DNA of 64,000 nt, taken from NCBI RefSeq assembly GCF_015547515.1, contig NZ_JADMVE010000001.1, positions 434,406-498,405 on the forward strand, given 5' to 3'. This document shows, piece after piece, positions 1 through 8,546 of the stretch (position 1 is its first letter; each line of letters starts with the position of its first letter). A model generated the notes under the pieces. It was not told where the DNA came from, did no database searches, and worked only from the letters and a program-made list of their open reading frames with translations. A program made the position numbers and the translations under genes. Source of the stretch: Eubacterium sp. 1001713B170207_170306_E7 (GTDB lineage Bacteria > Bacillota > Clostridia > Eubacteriales > Eubacteriaceae).

Positions 1-1334
<1,334 letters not shown>

Positions 1335-1340
1335 AAATAA

Positions 1341-1373
1341 AGCCCGCAGACGGCAAAGGTCTGCGGGCTTTTT
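1341..1373. terminator. Bidirectional intrinsic terminator
   Basis: Ten-base arms 1341-1350 and 1360-1369 pair perfectly (AGCCCGCAGA/TCTGCGGGCT) with a 9-nt loop, followed by a T run on the plus strand and preceded by an A-rich stretch that serves the minus strand. It separates the convergent ATPase and DUF4364 genes. Confidence 0.9.
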
Positions 1374-1381
1374 GATTTGAA

Positions 1382-1912
1382 TTAATTGGTCTGGGTGAGC
1401 AGCTTGATGATGGAAGCGTAAAGGTTCTGCGTGTCATTTTTCCAGTTGTCGCAGATGTTCAGCGCCTGCTTCTGGGATGGGGTGTTGATGTTCAGCTCCA
1501 TCAGGACAATGTTGTTTTCATGGAGCTTGAGCTGCACCTGGTAATCGCCGTCGGTGTTTTTGGTATAATTGCCGATGACCTTGACCTCTCTGAAAATGCG
1601 GTCCCGGTTCTGCGAAATGTAAAGCTCCAGCATTTCACGGATATAGGCGGGGATGTCCTTCTCAAAAATATTCAGGGTCTCCCGGCCCTTGGCGGTAATG
1701 GCGACTACGGTTTTATCATCATCCATCTGGTAAAGACGGATAAAATCATCCTCGATGAGGTTGTCGATGTAGAGCTGAATGTCAAAATAACTCATCTGCA
1801 GGTTTTCGATAATGATAAAAGCCACCTGCTCGCGGGTGATGCCGGTTTTGATTTTATTGAGTACGTATAGTATAATAAGCTTATCTTCAGCCTGATGTTG
1901 AGTATTAAGCAC
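1382..1912 (-). CDS. DUF4364 family protein (probable winged-helix regulator)
   Basis: A 176-residue soluble protein that matches the DUF4364 family, which is widespread in Clostridia and has a winged-helix-like N-terminus; no function is established. The N-terminal part (EDKLIILYVLNKIKTGITREQV) resembles PadR/wHTH proteins, followed by a YFDIQLYIDNLIEDDFI helix and a beta-rich C-terminal half. I choose the GTG at 1912 because GGGAGG lies 8-9 nt upstream; the frame is open further up to an ATG at 1975 but that has no ribosome site and would place the promoter inside the gene. It stands alone, divergent from the Fe-S protein at 2000. Confidence 0.8.
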   Translation of the reverse strand: MLNTQHQAEDKLIILYVLNKIKTGITREQVAFIIIENLQMSYFDIQLYIDNLIEDDFIRLYQMDDDKTVVAITAKGRETLNIFEKDIPAYIREMLELYISQNRDRIFREVKVIGNYTKNTDGDYQVQLKLHENNIVLMELNINTPSQKQALNICDNWKNDTQNLYASIIKLLTQTN

Positions 1913-1951
1913 GCGATGAACCTCCCTTGGAAAAATTGAAGTTACCCTATC

Positions 1952-1960
1952 ATTATAGCA
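1952..1960 (-). promoter_or_regulatory. Extended -10 promoter of the DUF4364 gene
   Basis: On the minus strand the sequence TGCTATAAT (TATAAT at 1957-1952) forms a perfect extended -10. No good -35 is seen 16-18 nt upstream, as is usual for extended -10 promoters. Confidence 0.6.
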
Positions 1961-1999
1961 TAGATTCAAAAACAAATGTGGTAAAAGGAGAAGATTTTT

Positions 2000-2701
2000 A
2001 TGAATCCATTAAATGAAAAAACAGAGGCGCTGGCCAGGGGGCTCGGGGCGGCCCAGGTCGGTTTCGCGGATTTAAGCGGCCTGCCCGGCGGGCTGAGCTT
2101 GGGCTACCCGTCAGCCGTATCAGTGGTGGTGCGCCTGTCAAGGGGGATTCTGGCCCAGATGGACGGCGCGCCTACGGCCACCTATTTCAGCCATTACCGC
2201 ATTGTCAACCGCCTGATCGACGAGATTACCCTGAGGGTAACGCTGGCCCTTGAGGCCGGGGGCGCAATGGCGGTGGCGGTTCCGGCCTCCCAGTCGCTGC
2301 CGTCTGTAAAGGGCGGAAACCCTTACCGCGGGCTCTTTGCGCACAAGACGGCCGCTGTCCTTGCCGGCATGGGGTGGATCGGCAAGAGCGCCCTGTTTAT
2401 CCACAACGATTATGGGCCGGCAGTTCGGCTGGGCACGGTGCTCACTGACGCGCCGCTGGACACGGTGGCCGTCCTGCCGAAGAGCAGGTGCGGCAGCTGC
2501 CAGGCCTGTAAAAAGGCCTGCCCGTCCATGTCCATTGAGGGAAGACTCTGGGAGCCGGGCATGGAGCGCAGCCAGCTCATAGACGCCCACAGCTGCAGCG
2601 AGCACATGAAGGCGGCCTATCAGCACATTGGCCGTGGCTCGGTCTGCGGCCTGTGCATGGTGAGCTGCCCGCATTTCAGGAAGAACCTGCCAGAGGATTA
2701 G
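2000..2701 (+). CDS. Epoxyqueuosine reductase-like 4Fe-4S protein
   Basis: A 233-residue cytoplasmic iron-sulfur protein related to the QueG/DUF1730 family, short compared with true QueG (about 300-380 residues). It has the QueG-like segment HKTAAVLAGMGWIGKSALF and two ferredoxin-type cysteine clusters near the C-terminus, CGSCQACKKACP and CGLCMVSCP, sufficient for two [4Fe-4S] clusters. The HEAT-repeat tail and B12-binding part of full QueG are not evident, so queuosine synthesis is not implied. Many anaerobes carry such truncated paralogues of unknown function. ATG 2000 follows AAGGAGA by 9 nt. It is followed after 12 nt by the DUF975 gene and is probably co-transcribed. Confidence 0.8.
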   Translation: MNPLNEKTEALARGLGAAQVGFADLSGLPGGLSLGYPSAVSVVVRLSRGILAQMDGAPTATYFSHYRIVNRLIDEITLRVTLALEAGGAMAVAVPASQSLPSVKGGNPYRGLFAHKTAAVLAGMGWIGKSALFIHNDYGPAVRLGTVLTDAPLDTVAVLPKSRCGSCQACKKACPSMSIEGRLWEPGMERSQLIDAHSCSEHMKAAYQHIGRGSVCGLCMVSCPHFRKNLPED

Positions 2702-2713
2702 GAGGAAAAGAAA

Positions 2714-3391
2714 TTGAAAAATATGACAAGCCAGGACATGAAGCTGTCCGCTAAGGTACAGCTTAAAGGGCACTGGGGGCCGGCCATTCTGATCATGTTC
2801 ATCACATGGCTGGCCATTGCCGGGGTGCCGACCATCATGCTGCTGCTGGAAAAGGTGATTTTTCACGTGGATCTGGACGCGGAAATCTATGACCGGGTAT
2901 CCAACCTTGTGTCTCTGATTTTGGCGGGGCCGCTGTCCTATGGGGCTGCACGCTTTTACATGAACCTGTACCACGGCCGGGAGGCGGGCGTAACAGACCT
3001 GTTTACGGGCTTTAACCGCTTCGCCAAGTGCTTTTTGGCCAACCTGGCCATGGGTATCTTCACCTTTTTATGGGCGCTGCTGCTCATTATTCCGGGGATT
3101 ATCGCGGCCATCAGCTATTCCCAGACCTACTACCTGCTGAACGATTATGAGGCGCTGTCCTTTATGGACGCCATTACTCTGAGCAAGCTGATGATGCGGG
3201 ATTACAAGCTGGAGTATTTTCTGCTGTGCCTGACCTTTATCGGCTGGTGGCTCCTGGTTATTGTGACCCTGGGCATTGCCATCATCGTGGTGGGGCCTTA
3301 TCTGAACGCGACCTTCGCTAATTTTTATATGGGGCTCAAGGAAGAACGGCAGGAGGTCATCGACCATTTTATGCTCCAGAAGCAAAACTAA
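2714..3391 (+). CDS. DUF975 family integral membrane protein
   Basis: A 225-residue membrane protein with about five hydrophobic segments, matching the DUF975 family of Firmicutes, function unknown. It opens with a short basic stretch and a W-G-P segment before the first membrane helix (PAILIMFITWLAIAG). Helices near residues 20-45, 60-80, 95-125 and 165-205 are visible (LILAGPLSYGAARFYM, ALLLIIPGIIAAISY, LLVIVTLGIAIIVVGPY). A TTG start at 2714 is preferred because AGGAGG sits 8 nt upstream; the ATG at 2723 is the alternative. Its stop is followed closely by the promoter of the next gene. Confidence 0.82.
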   Translation: MKNMTSQDMKLSAKVQLKGHWGPAILIMFITWLAIAGVPTIMLLLEKVIFHVDLDAEIYDRVSNLVSLILAGPLSYGAARFYMNLYHGREAGVTDLFTGFNRFAKCFLANLAMGIFTFLWALLLIIPGIIAAISYSQTYYLLNDYEALSFMDAITLSKLMMRDYKLEYFLLCLTFIGWWLLVIVTLGIAIIVVGPYLNATFANFYMGLKEERQEVIDHFMLQKQN

Positions 3392-3414
3392 GCTTTCCCT
3401 TTCCGGGCAAAGTA

Positions 3415-3423
3415 TGATATAAT
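3415..3423 (+). promoter_or_regulatory. Extended -10 promoter upstream of the DUF512 gene
   Basis: TGATATAAT at 3415-3423 with a weak TTTCCC at 3394-3399 (18-nt spacer). It lies 28 nt before the start codon of the DUF512 gene. Confidence 0.6.
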
Positions 3424-3451
3424 AAAAAACTGCGCTATAGGCTGTTGAACG

Positions 3452-4792
3452 ATGCCTCAGCCCAGAAGAATAATAGATGAAGTGAGAAAAATAGTGGGTA
3501 AATTTAAAATAGAGGGTGTTGCCCCGGGCAGCATTTTTGAAGAACTGGAAATTGAAAAGGGCGACGCACTGCTCACCATCAATGGAATGCCTGTGGCGGA
3601 TATCATGGACTACCGTTACCTGCAGGCGGACGAGCAGCTCCTGATCGAGGTCGAAAAGCCCGACGGCGAGCTCTGGGAGCTGGATGTGGAAAAGGACTTT
3701 GAGGAGGACCTGGGACTGGTATTTGATGAGAATATGCTGGAAACCCGGACCTGCAAGAACAACTGTATTTTCTGCTTCATCGACCAGATGCCCCCCGGAA
3801 TGCGGGAAACCCTGTACGTGAAGGATGACGACGAGCGCCTCTCCTTCCTGCTGGGCAACTACGTTACCCTGACCAACCTGACTGAGGATGAAATGGAGCG
3901 CATTGTGCGCTACCGGATCATGCCCATCAACATCTCGGTGCATACGACAAACCCGGAGCTGCGCTGCGCCATGCTGCACAACCGTTTTGCCGGGTCGATT
4001 ATGGAATCCCTGCTGTATTTTGCCGATAACGGCATCGGCATGAACGGCCAGATTGTGCTGTGCCCGGGCTACAATGACGGCCATGAGCTGAAGCGGACGC
4101 TGACTGACCTCATGGGCTTTTACCCCCAGATGGCCTCGGTATCCGTGGTGCCTGTGGGCCTTTCCAAATACCGGGAGGGGCTGGCAAAGCTTCACAAATT
4201 TGACACGGCGGGCGCCAGGGAAACCCTGTCCATCATTGGGGATATTCAGGCCCGGATGCACAGCCGGTACGGCACCAATTTTGTTTATGCCAGCGACGAG
4301 TTTTTCCTGCTGGCCGGCCAGGCCCTGCCGGATTCGGATTATTACGACGGCTTTCCGCAGATTGAAAACGGCGTGGGCATGATGACAGATTTTAAGGAAG
4401 GGCTGGAGGCTGCCTTGAGCCAGGCCGGGCAGGTCCGTCGAAACGACGCACCCCGCAGGGTCGGCATTATCACCGGACGGCTGGCTGCAGATTTTATGCG
4501 GGAATGTGCCGGGAAGGTACGCCCTGTCTGCGGAGCGGAGCCTGCTGTCTACCCGGTAGTCAACGACTTTTTTGGCGGGGACATCACTGTGTCCGGCCTG
4601 GTCACCGGGCAGGATATTATCCGCCAGGTGCCCCAGGGGGCTGACCGCTACCTGATTCCGGAGAACATGGTCCGCAGCCATACCCATGACCTGCTGGACG
4701 ATTTGACAACAGAAGATATTGAAAAGGCGCTTCAGGCAGAGGTGCGCATTGTCCCCGTGGACGGCGCGGCCTTTCTGGAAGCGATGAAATAA
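3452..4792 (+). CDS. DUF512 protein: PDZ-like domain plus radical SAM-type Fe-S domain
   Basis: A 446-residue protein of the DUF512 family, usually found beside der in Clostridia, as here. Residues 20-75 form a PDZ-like domain (EGVAPGSIFEELEIEKGDALLTINGMPV in part). A CX3CX2C cluster at C101, C105 and C108 (TCKNNCIFCF) is the radical SAM signature, followed by conserved LPPGMR-like and LLGNYVTLTNL segments. The C-terminal DUF512 part contains RVGIITGRLAADF and the NDFFGGDITVSGLVTG motif. No reaction is established. The ATG at 3452 has a poor ribosome site; an in-frame GTG at 3494 is a weaker alternative because it would cut into the PDZ part. Eleven nt separate it from der, suggesting one transcript. 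Confidence 0.88.
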   Translation: MPQPRRIIDEVRKIVGKFKIEGVAPGSIFEELEIEKGDALLTINGMPVADIMDYRYLQADEQLLIEVEKPDGELWELDVEKDFEEDLGLVFDENMLETRTCKNNCIFCFIDQMPPGMRETLYVKDDDERLSFLLGNYVTLTNLTEDEMERIVRYRIMPINISVHTTNPELRCAMLHNRFAGSIMESLLYFADNGIGMNGQIVLCPGYNDGHELKRTLTDLMGFYPQMASVSVVPVGLSKYREGLAKLHKFDTAGARETLSIIGDIQARMHSRYGTNFVYASDEFFLLAGQALPDSDYYDGFPQIENGVGMMTDFKEGLEAALSQAGQVRRNDAPRRVGIITGRLAADFMRECAGKVRPVCGAEPAVYPVVNDFFGGDITVSGLVTGQDIIRQVPQGADRYLIPENMVRSHTHDLLDDLTTEDIEKALQAEVRIVPVDGAAFLEAMK

Positions 4793-4803
4793 GGAGGAAT
4801 ACT

Positions 4804-6123
4804 ATGGCAAAACCGATTGTCGCAGTGGTGGGACGCCCGAACGTGGGCAAATCCACCCTGTTCAACAAGCTGGTGGGCGAGCGTATCGCCATTGTGGAGG
4901 ACACGCCCGGCGTTACCAGAGACCGTATCATCGCCGATGCGGAATGGCAGAACCACCATTTTACACTCATCGACACCGGTGGGATCGAACCCCACACCAA
5001 GGATGATATTTTACTGCAGATGCGTGTTCAGGCCGAGCTGGCCATTGACATGGCAGACCTGATCGTGCTGCTGGTGGACGGGCGCGAGGGCATGACCGCC
5101 TCAGATTTAGAGGTGGCGAACATGATCCGCAAGCACAGCAAAAATGTACTGCTGGCCGTCAACAAGGTGGACAGCCAGCAGCTGGAAAACAATATTTTTG
5201 AATTTTACAACCTGGGTATCGGCGAGCCCATCGCCATTTCCGCCGAACAGGGCCTCGGCCTCGGCGACTTTCTGGACGAGGTGATCGAACGGGTCAAAAA
5301 GGTCTATGACGAGGAGGAGCAGGAGAACGACAACCTGAAAATCGCGGTGATCGGCAAGCCAAACGCGGGCAAGTCCACCCTGATCAACAAGATGGTGGGC
5401 CATGACCGCCTTATTGTCAGCGATGTGCCGGGCACCACCCGCGACGCCATCGACACCGAGGTGCGCTACAACGGCCAGGATTATACTCTCATCGACACCG
5501 CGGGGCTGCGGAAGAAGAAGAAAATATACGAGGACATTGAGCGCTACAGCATCGTGCGCGCCATCGCCGCCGTTGACCGGAGCGATGTGGTGCTGGTGCT
5601 CATCGACGGGGAAAAGGGCGTGACCGAGCAGGACGCCAAGATTGCCGGTATTGCCCATAACCGCGCCAAGCCGTCTATCATCATTGTCAACAAATGGGAC
5701 ATTGTGGAAAAGGACACCAAGACCATGGATAAGATGAAGCGGGAAATCCGCGACACCCTGTCCTTTATCGACTACGCGCCCATTCTGTTCATCTCGGCCA
5801 AAACCGGGCAGCGGGTCAGCAAGATCTACGAAACCATTAATTATGTCAAAAGCCAGGCGGAAAAACGCATTACCACCGGCAAGCTCAATGAGGCTATGAC
5901 AGAATTTATCATGATGAAGCAGCCGCCAACCAAGAGCGGCCGCCGCCTGAAAATCTTCTACGCGTCTCAGACTGGCGTCAACCCGCCGACCTTTGTGGTC
6001 TTTGTCAACGATGCGACGCTGATGCACTTTTCCTATCAGCGCTATCTGGAAAACAAAATCCGGGAGACCTTTGATTTTGACGGCACCCCCATTCGTTTCT
6101 TTGTGCGTGAGCGGAACGATTAA
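4804..6123 (+). CDS. der: Ribosome biogenesis GTPase Der (EngA)
   Basis: Der is an essential tandem-GTPase that acts in late assembly of the 50S ribosomal subunit. The 439-residue protein has the expected length and architecture: first G domain with GRPNVGKS at residues 10-17, DTPGVTRD and NKVD; second G domain with GKPNAGKS near residues 184-191, DVPGTTRDAIDT, DTAGLRKK and NKWD; then the C-terminal KH-like domain (GVNPPTFVVFVND). The ATG follows AAGGAGG closely. It is preceded by the DUF512 gene and followed by a terminator at 6133. Confidence 0.98.
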   Translation: MAKPIVAVVGRPNVGKSTLFNKLVGERIAIVEDTPGVTRDRIIADAEWQNHHFTLIDTGGIEPHTKDDILLQMRVQAELAIDMADLIVLLVDGREGMTASDLEVANMIRKHSKNVLLAVNKVDSQQLENNIFEFYNLGIGEPIAISAEQGLGLGDFLDEVIERVKKVYDEEEQENDNLKIAVIGKPNAGKSTLINKMVGHDRLIVSDVPGTTRDAIDTEVRYNGQDYTLIDTAGLRKKKKIYEDIERYSIVRAIAAVDRSDVVLVLIDGEKGVTEQDAKIAGIAHNRAKPSIIIVNKWDIVEKDTKTMDKMKREIRDTLSFIDYAPILFISAKTGQRVSKIYETINYVKSQAEKRITTGKLNEAMTEFIMMKQPPTKSGRRLKIFYASQTGVNPPTFVVFVNDATLMHFSYQRYLENKIRETFDFDGTPIRFFVRERND

Positions 6124-6132
6124 CCGGAATAC

Positions 6133-6166
6133 AGGCCCCTTCACTGCGGTGGAGCGGGCCTTTTTT
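6133..6166 (+). terminator. Intrinsic terminator after der
   Basis: AGGCCC at 6133 pairs with GGGCCT at 6156-6161 and the stem extends inward with CTTCA/TGGAG-type pairs; six T follow. Confidence 0.8.
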
Positions 6167-6184
6167 ACAGGGAGGATAAAATGA

Positions 6185-6340
6185 AACGTCTTTTCAGTCA
6201 GGGAGAAAGAGGGCAAAGTGAATTCCTTCTCATGGATACCTCTTGCAGAGGTACTAAAAGCTTATCTTTATCCAGCCTTTATTAAAAAGCATATTATAGA
6301 TATTCCCGAGAGTCTTGAGCATATTGTGGAGTATGAATAA
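6185..6340 (+). pseudogene. Remnant of a Nudix hydrolase, C-terminal end only
   Basis: The frame 6185-6340 encodes 51 residues (NVFSVREKEGK, then SWIPLAEVL, YPAFIKK and the tail IEHIV-like LEHIVEYE) that look like the C-terminal end of a Nudix/MutT-type hydrolase, whose members commonly end in FxWIPLxEL...YPxFxK...IPxxIEHIV. It is preceded in frame by TGA at 6182-6184, the Nudix box is absent, and a different frame carries the only ATG with a ribosome site (6181, giving 34 residues). It is therefore a decayed fragment. Its AT-rich composition matches the following toxin-antitoxin pair rather than der. Confidence 0.5.
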
Positions 6341-6378
6341 ACACCAAAATGCAGGCGCTTTTTTTCAACTCCAGATTG

Positions 6379-6387
6379 TGCTATAAT
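6379..6387 (+). promoter_or_regulatory. Extended -10 promoter of the MntA/HepT pair
   Basis: TGCTATAAT, with TATAAT at 6382-6387, about 50 nt before the MntA start. Only a T-rich -35 region. Confidence 0.6.
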
Positions 6388-6439
6388 AAAAGCAGAGAAG
6401 CACAATGGATATCATTATTCTGTGAAGGAGTTGAAAAAG

Positions 6440-6739
6440 GTGTTAGATGTGAACAGAATTAAGGATGTTGTCGTACCTTTAGCTCGAAAATATGGGGTCC
6501 GAAAAATCTATCTTTTTGGCTCCTATGCCAGAGGAGAAGCTGAACAAAACAGCGATATTGATTTAAAGGTTGATAATGGCGATCATCCAATCGGCCTTTT
6601 TGCGCTGTCAGGGCTGCGTTTGGAAATCCGAGAGCAGCTGGGTAAACCTGTAGATTTAGTAACTCAGGGCGGTCTGTATGAAAACGTGAAAAAGGAAATC
6701 GCGAAAGAGGAAATTCTATTATATGAGTGCAAAGAATAG
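6440..6739 (+). CDS. mntA: MntA-type nucleotidyltransferase antitoxin
   Basis: A 99-residue minimal nucleotidyltransferase. In characterised MntA/HepT systems this protein neutralises the HepT RNase by adding AMP to a tyrosine in the HepT active site. The signature GSx10DxD is intact (GS at residues 27-28, D39 and D41). I start at GTG 6440 because GAAGGAG at 6424-6430 sits 9 nt upstream; the upstream GTG at 6422 would place the ribosome site inside the gene. Its stop overlaps the hepT start by 17 nt, the normal arrangement for coupled translation. The pair is clearly AT-richer than its neighbours, suggesting acquisition. Confidence 0.88.
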   Translation: MLDVNRIKDVVVPLARKYGVRKIYLFGSYARGEAEQNSDIDLKVDNGDHPIGLFALSGLRLEIREQLGKPVDLVTQGGLYENVKKEIAKEEILLYECKE

Positions 6740-7136
6740 GAATATTTCGATCATAGAGCATATCTCAGGATATTGTAATGATATTGATGAGCTCATTCAG
6801 CGTTTTGGCAATGACAGACTTATTTTCAAAGAGGATAAAGCCTATTGCAATGCGGTTTGTATGTGCCTGTTACAAATCGGAGAACTGTCAAAACATCTGA
6901 CCGAGGCGTTTAGAACTGAACATTCTGAGATTCCGTGGAAGGAAATAAGGGGAATGCGCAATATTTTTGCACATGATTACGGCAGCATTGATGTGTCTGA
7001 AGTATGGGAAACAATACAAAAGGATATTCCAATATTAAGAGGTTTTTGTGAGACGATCGTGCGGCAGTATGCCCTGCTAAATGAGGAAGCACTTCAGTTT
7101 GACGATGAGGATAAAAGCCTTTGGGAAAAAGGATGA
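6723..7136 (+). CDS. hepT: HepT-like HEPN ribonuclease toxin (DUF86)
   Basis: A 137-residue helical HEPN-domain protein of the HepT/DUF86 family, the toxin partner of MntA. HEPN toxins cleave RNA. The catalytic RX4HXY motif is complete (R79, H84, Y86 in RNIFAHDY), so the toxin is predicted to be active and Y86 is the likely AMPylation site. ATG 6723 overlaps the mntA coding end. Nothing else of a defence island surrounds it; a Nudix remnant lies upstream. Length is typical. Function is inferred from the family and the motif. Confidence 0.88.
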   Translation: MSAKNRNISIIEHISGYCNDIDELIQRFGNDRLIFKEDKAYCNAVCMCLLQIGELSKHLTEAFRTEHSEIPWKEIRGMRNIFAHDYGSIDVSEVWETIQKDIPILRGFCETIVRQYALLNEEALQFDDEDKSLWEKG

Positions 7137-7175
7137 ATGTAGAGATACGAATGGCGATCTCTGCATTCATCGGTT

Positions 7176-7203
7176 GCCCTGTTCATTGAACAGGGCGTTT
7201 TTT
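7176..7203. terminator. Intrinsic terminator after hepT
   Basis: Perfect 9-bp stem GCCCTGTTC (7176-7184) / GAACAGGGC (7188-7196) with a 3-nt loop followed by G and a T run. It also lies at the end of the convergent minus-strand operon. Confidence 0.85.
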
Positions 7204-7411
7204 ACTTCCAAAAATAATCCACTTCCTCAAGCACCAGCTTAACGATCCTCAGGTTCGGGAGCTCGGGCTTCAGGGCAGTGAGCTGGTCCTTCAGGCTGTC
7301 CAGCCGGCTGTCATCAAAGACGCTGGCTTTATTGATGCCCACCAGGGTGTAGGAGCCGTCCGGCGCTGTTTTCAGGTAGCCGTTGTCGGATTTAAGGGCG
7401 TAGAGGTTCAT
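7202..7411 (-). CDS. Small protein of unknown function, third gene of the B12-riboswitch operon
   Basis: A 69-residue protein, probably cytoplasmic, with no membrane segment and no family I recognise. It has a beta-like N-terminus (NLYALKSDNGYLKTAPDGSYTLVGINKA) and an amphipathic helix with a C-terminal EEVDYFWK. The ATG lies one base beyond the TGA of the TrpD-like gene, with GGAGG inside that gene's 3' end, so translation is probably coupled. Coupling and conserved-looking codon use argue that it is real. Its role is likely tied to the TrpD-like enzyme, but that is inference from position only. Confidence 0.65.
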   Translation of the reverse strand: MNLYALKSDNGYLKTAPDGSYTLVGINKASVFDDSRLDSLKDQLTALKPELPNLRIVKLVLEEVDYFWK

Positions 7412-7412
7412 T

Positions 7413-8522
7413 TCAGACCTCCGCGGCCTGGGCGGCGGCTTTCAGCTTCACGAGCCCGGCCTGGGGATCGCGGTTCTGGGTGGCGACCCATTTTACCAAT
7501 GCCTTGTAGGCCTCGCCGCTTGCGATGAGCTCATGGCTGCGCATGTAGCCCTCCTGAATGCTGGCGGATTTTCCGGCGATGTAGAGGATCAGGGCGCTGT
7601 TCAGACAGACGATGTTGGCGCGGGTGGGGGTGGAGGTGCCTTTCAGGATACGAATGATGCCTTTGGCGGCCTCGTCCACAGAGCTCCAGGGCGCCAGTTC
7701 GTCCAGATTGCCTGGCTCAATACCAAGGCTTTCCGGGGTCAGGGTGTAGCGCTCTACGGTGCCGTCGGGCATCAGCTCAGCCACATGGGTGGGGCCGACG
7801 GTGGAGGCTTCGTCGATACAGCCGCTGCCGGCTTCGCCATAGACCACCAGGGCGTGCTCATAGCCGATTTCGTGCATGATGTCCGGGACAAATTCCAGCA
7901 TGTCCAGGGAGTAGACGCCGCGGACCGCGTGTTTGGGCAGGGCGGGGTTTGCCAGGGAGGCGGAGATGTTTAAGACGCTGCCAAAGGAAATCTGGGACAG
8001 CACCCGGCCGAGGGCGGTGGGGTGAACCTCTGGGCTCATACCGTTAAAGATACCGATGCCTGCGGTCTCAATGCTTGCCTTGACCACGTCCACGCTGCAG
8101 TCCACATCCACACCCAGGGCTTCCACGGCGTCGATGGTGCCGCAGACAGAGGTCAGGGCCCGGGAGCCGTGCTTGGCCATGGGCACGCCGTCCGCGGCGG
8201 CGATGATCCCGGCCACGGTGCTGATGTTAAAGGTCTTAAAGGTGTCCATGCCTGTGCCGCAGTTTTCCACCACGGGCACTGCGGTTTCGGGCGTGACCTT
8301 GCAGGTGTCGATCTCGTAGATGGCCTCAAAGCTGCCGGCCACCTCGGCGGCGGTTGGGCCCTTGGCGCTGAGGGCGGCCAGGAACGCGCCCTGCTGCATG
8401 GGCGTCTGGCGGTCGCCCAGAATTTCCATAAACATTTCCTTGGATTCTTCTTTGGTCAGATTTTCACGGTTGATGAGGCCGGTGATTACCTGGCCGTATT
8501 CTTTCATCGTTACTGCTTCCAT
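7413..8522 (-). CDS. TrpD-family phosphoribosyltransferase paralogue with altered acceptor site
   Basis: A 369-residue member of the anthranilate phosphoribosyltransferase family, longer than TrpD (about 335-345). The PRPP/Mg2+ side is kept: CGTGMDTFKTFNIST at residues 88-102, AKHGSR at 117-121 and the metal-binding pair D237-E238. The anthranilate side is not: in the genuine TrpD of this window (37645-38655) the corresponding KHGNR and VRTIFNILGPLANP segments are KHGSR and FGSVLNISASLANP here. The acceptor is therefore probably not anthranilate. The gene is the second of an operon under a cobalamin riboswitch, which suggests a role linked to cobamide supply or to a pathway replaced when B12 is short. 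ATG 8522 follows GGAGG by about 9 nt. Confidence 0.8.
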   Translation of the reverse strand: MEAVTMKEYGQVITGLINRENLTKEESKEMFMEILGDRQTPMQQGAFLAALSAKGPTAAEVAGSFEAIYEIDTCKVTPETAVPVVENCGTGMDTFKTFNISTVAGIIAAADGVPMAKHGSRALTSVCGTIDAVEALGVDVDCSVDVVKASIETAGIGIFNGMSPEVHPTALGRVLSQISFGSVLNISASLANPALPKHAVRGVYSLDMLEFVPDIMHEIGYEHALVVYGEAGSGCIDEASTVGPTHVAELMPDGTVERYTLTPESLGIEPGNLDELAPWSSVDEAAKGIIRILKGTSTPTRANIVCLNSALILYIAGKSASIQEGYMRSHELIASGEAYKALVKWVATQNRDPQAGLVKLKAAAQAAEV

Positions 8523-8546
8523 TCTTTTATTCCTCCATATGATGTA

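Noticed and set aside
2138-2974. Long minus-strand frames opposite high-GC genes (here 278 codons; also at 3068-4687, 5107-6216, 16035-17153, 22749-23720)
   Set aside because: They are antisense to genes with clear family motifs, contain unlikely His/Gln/Gly-rich products and have no start signals. They reflect codon bias of the real strand.
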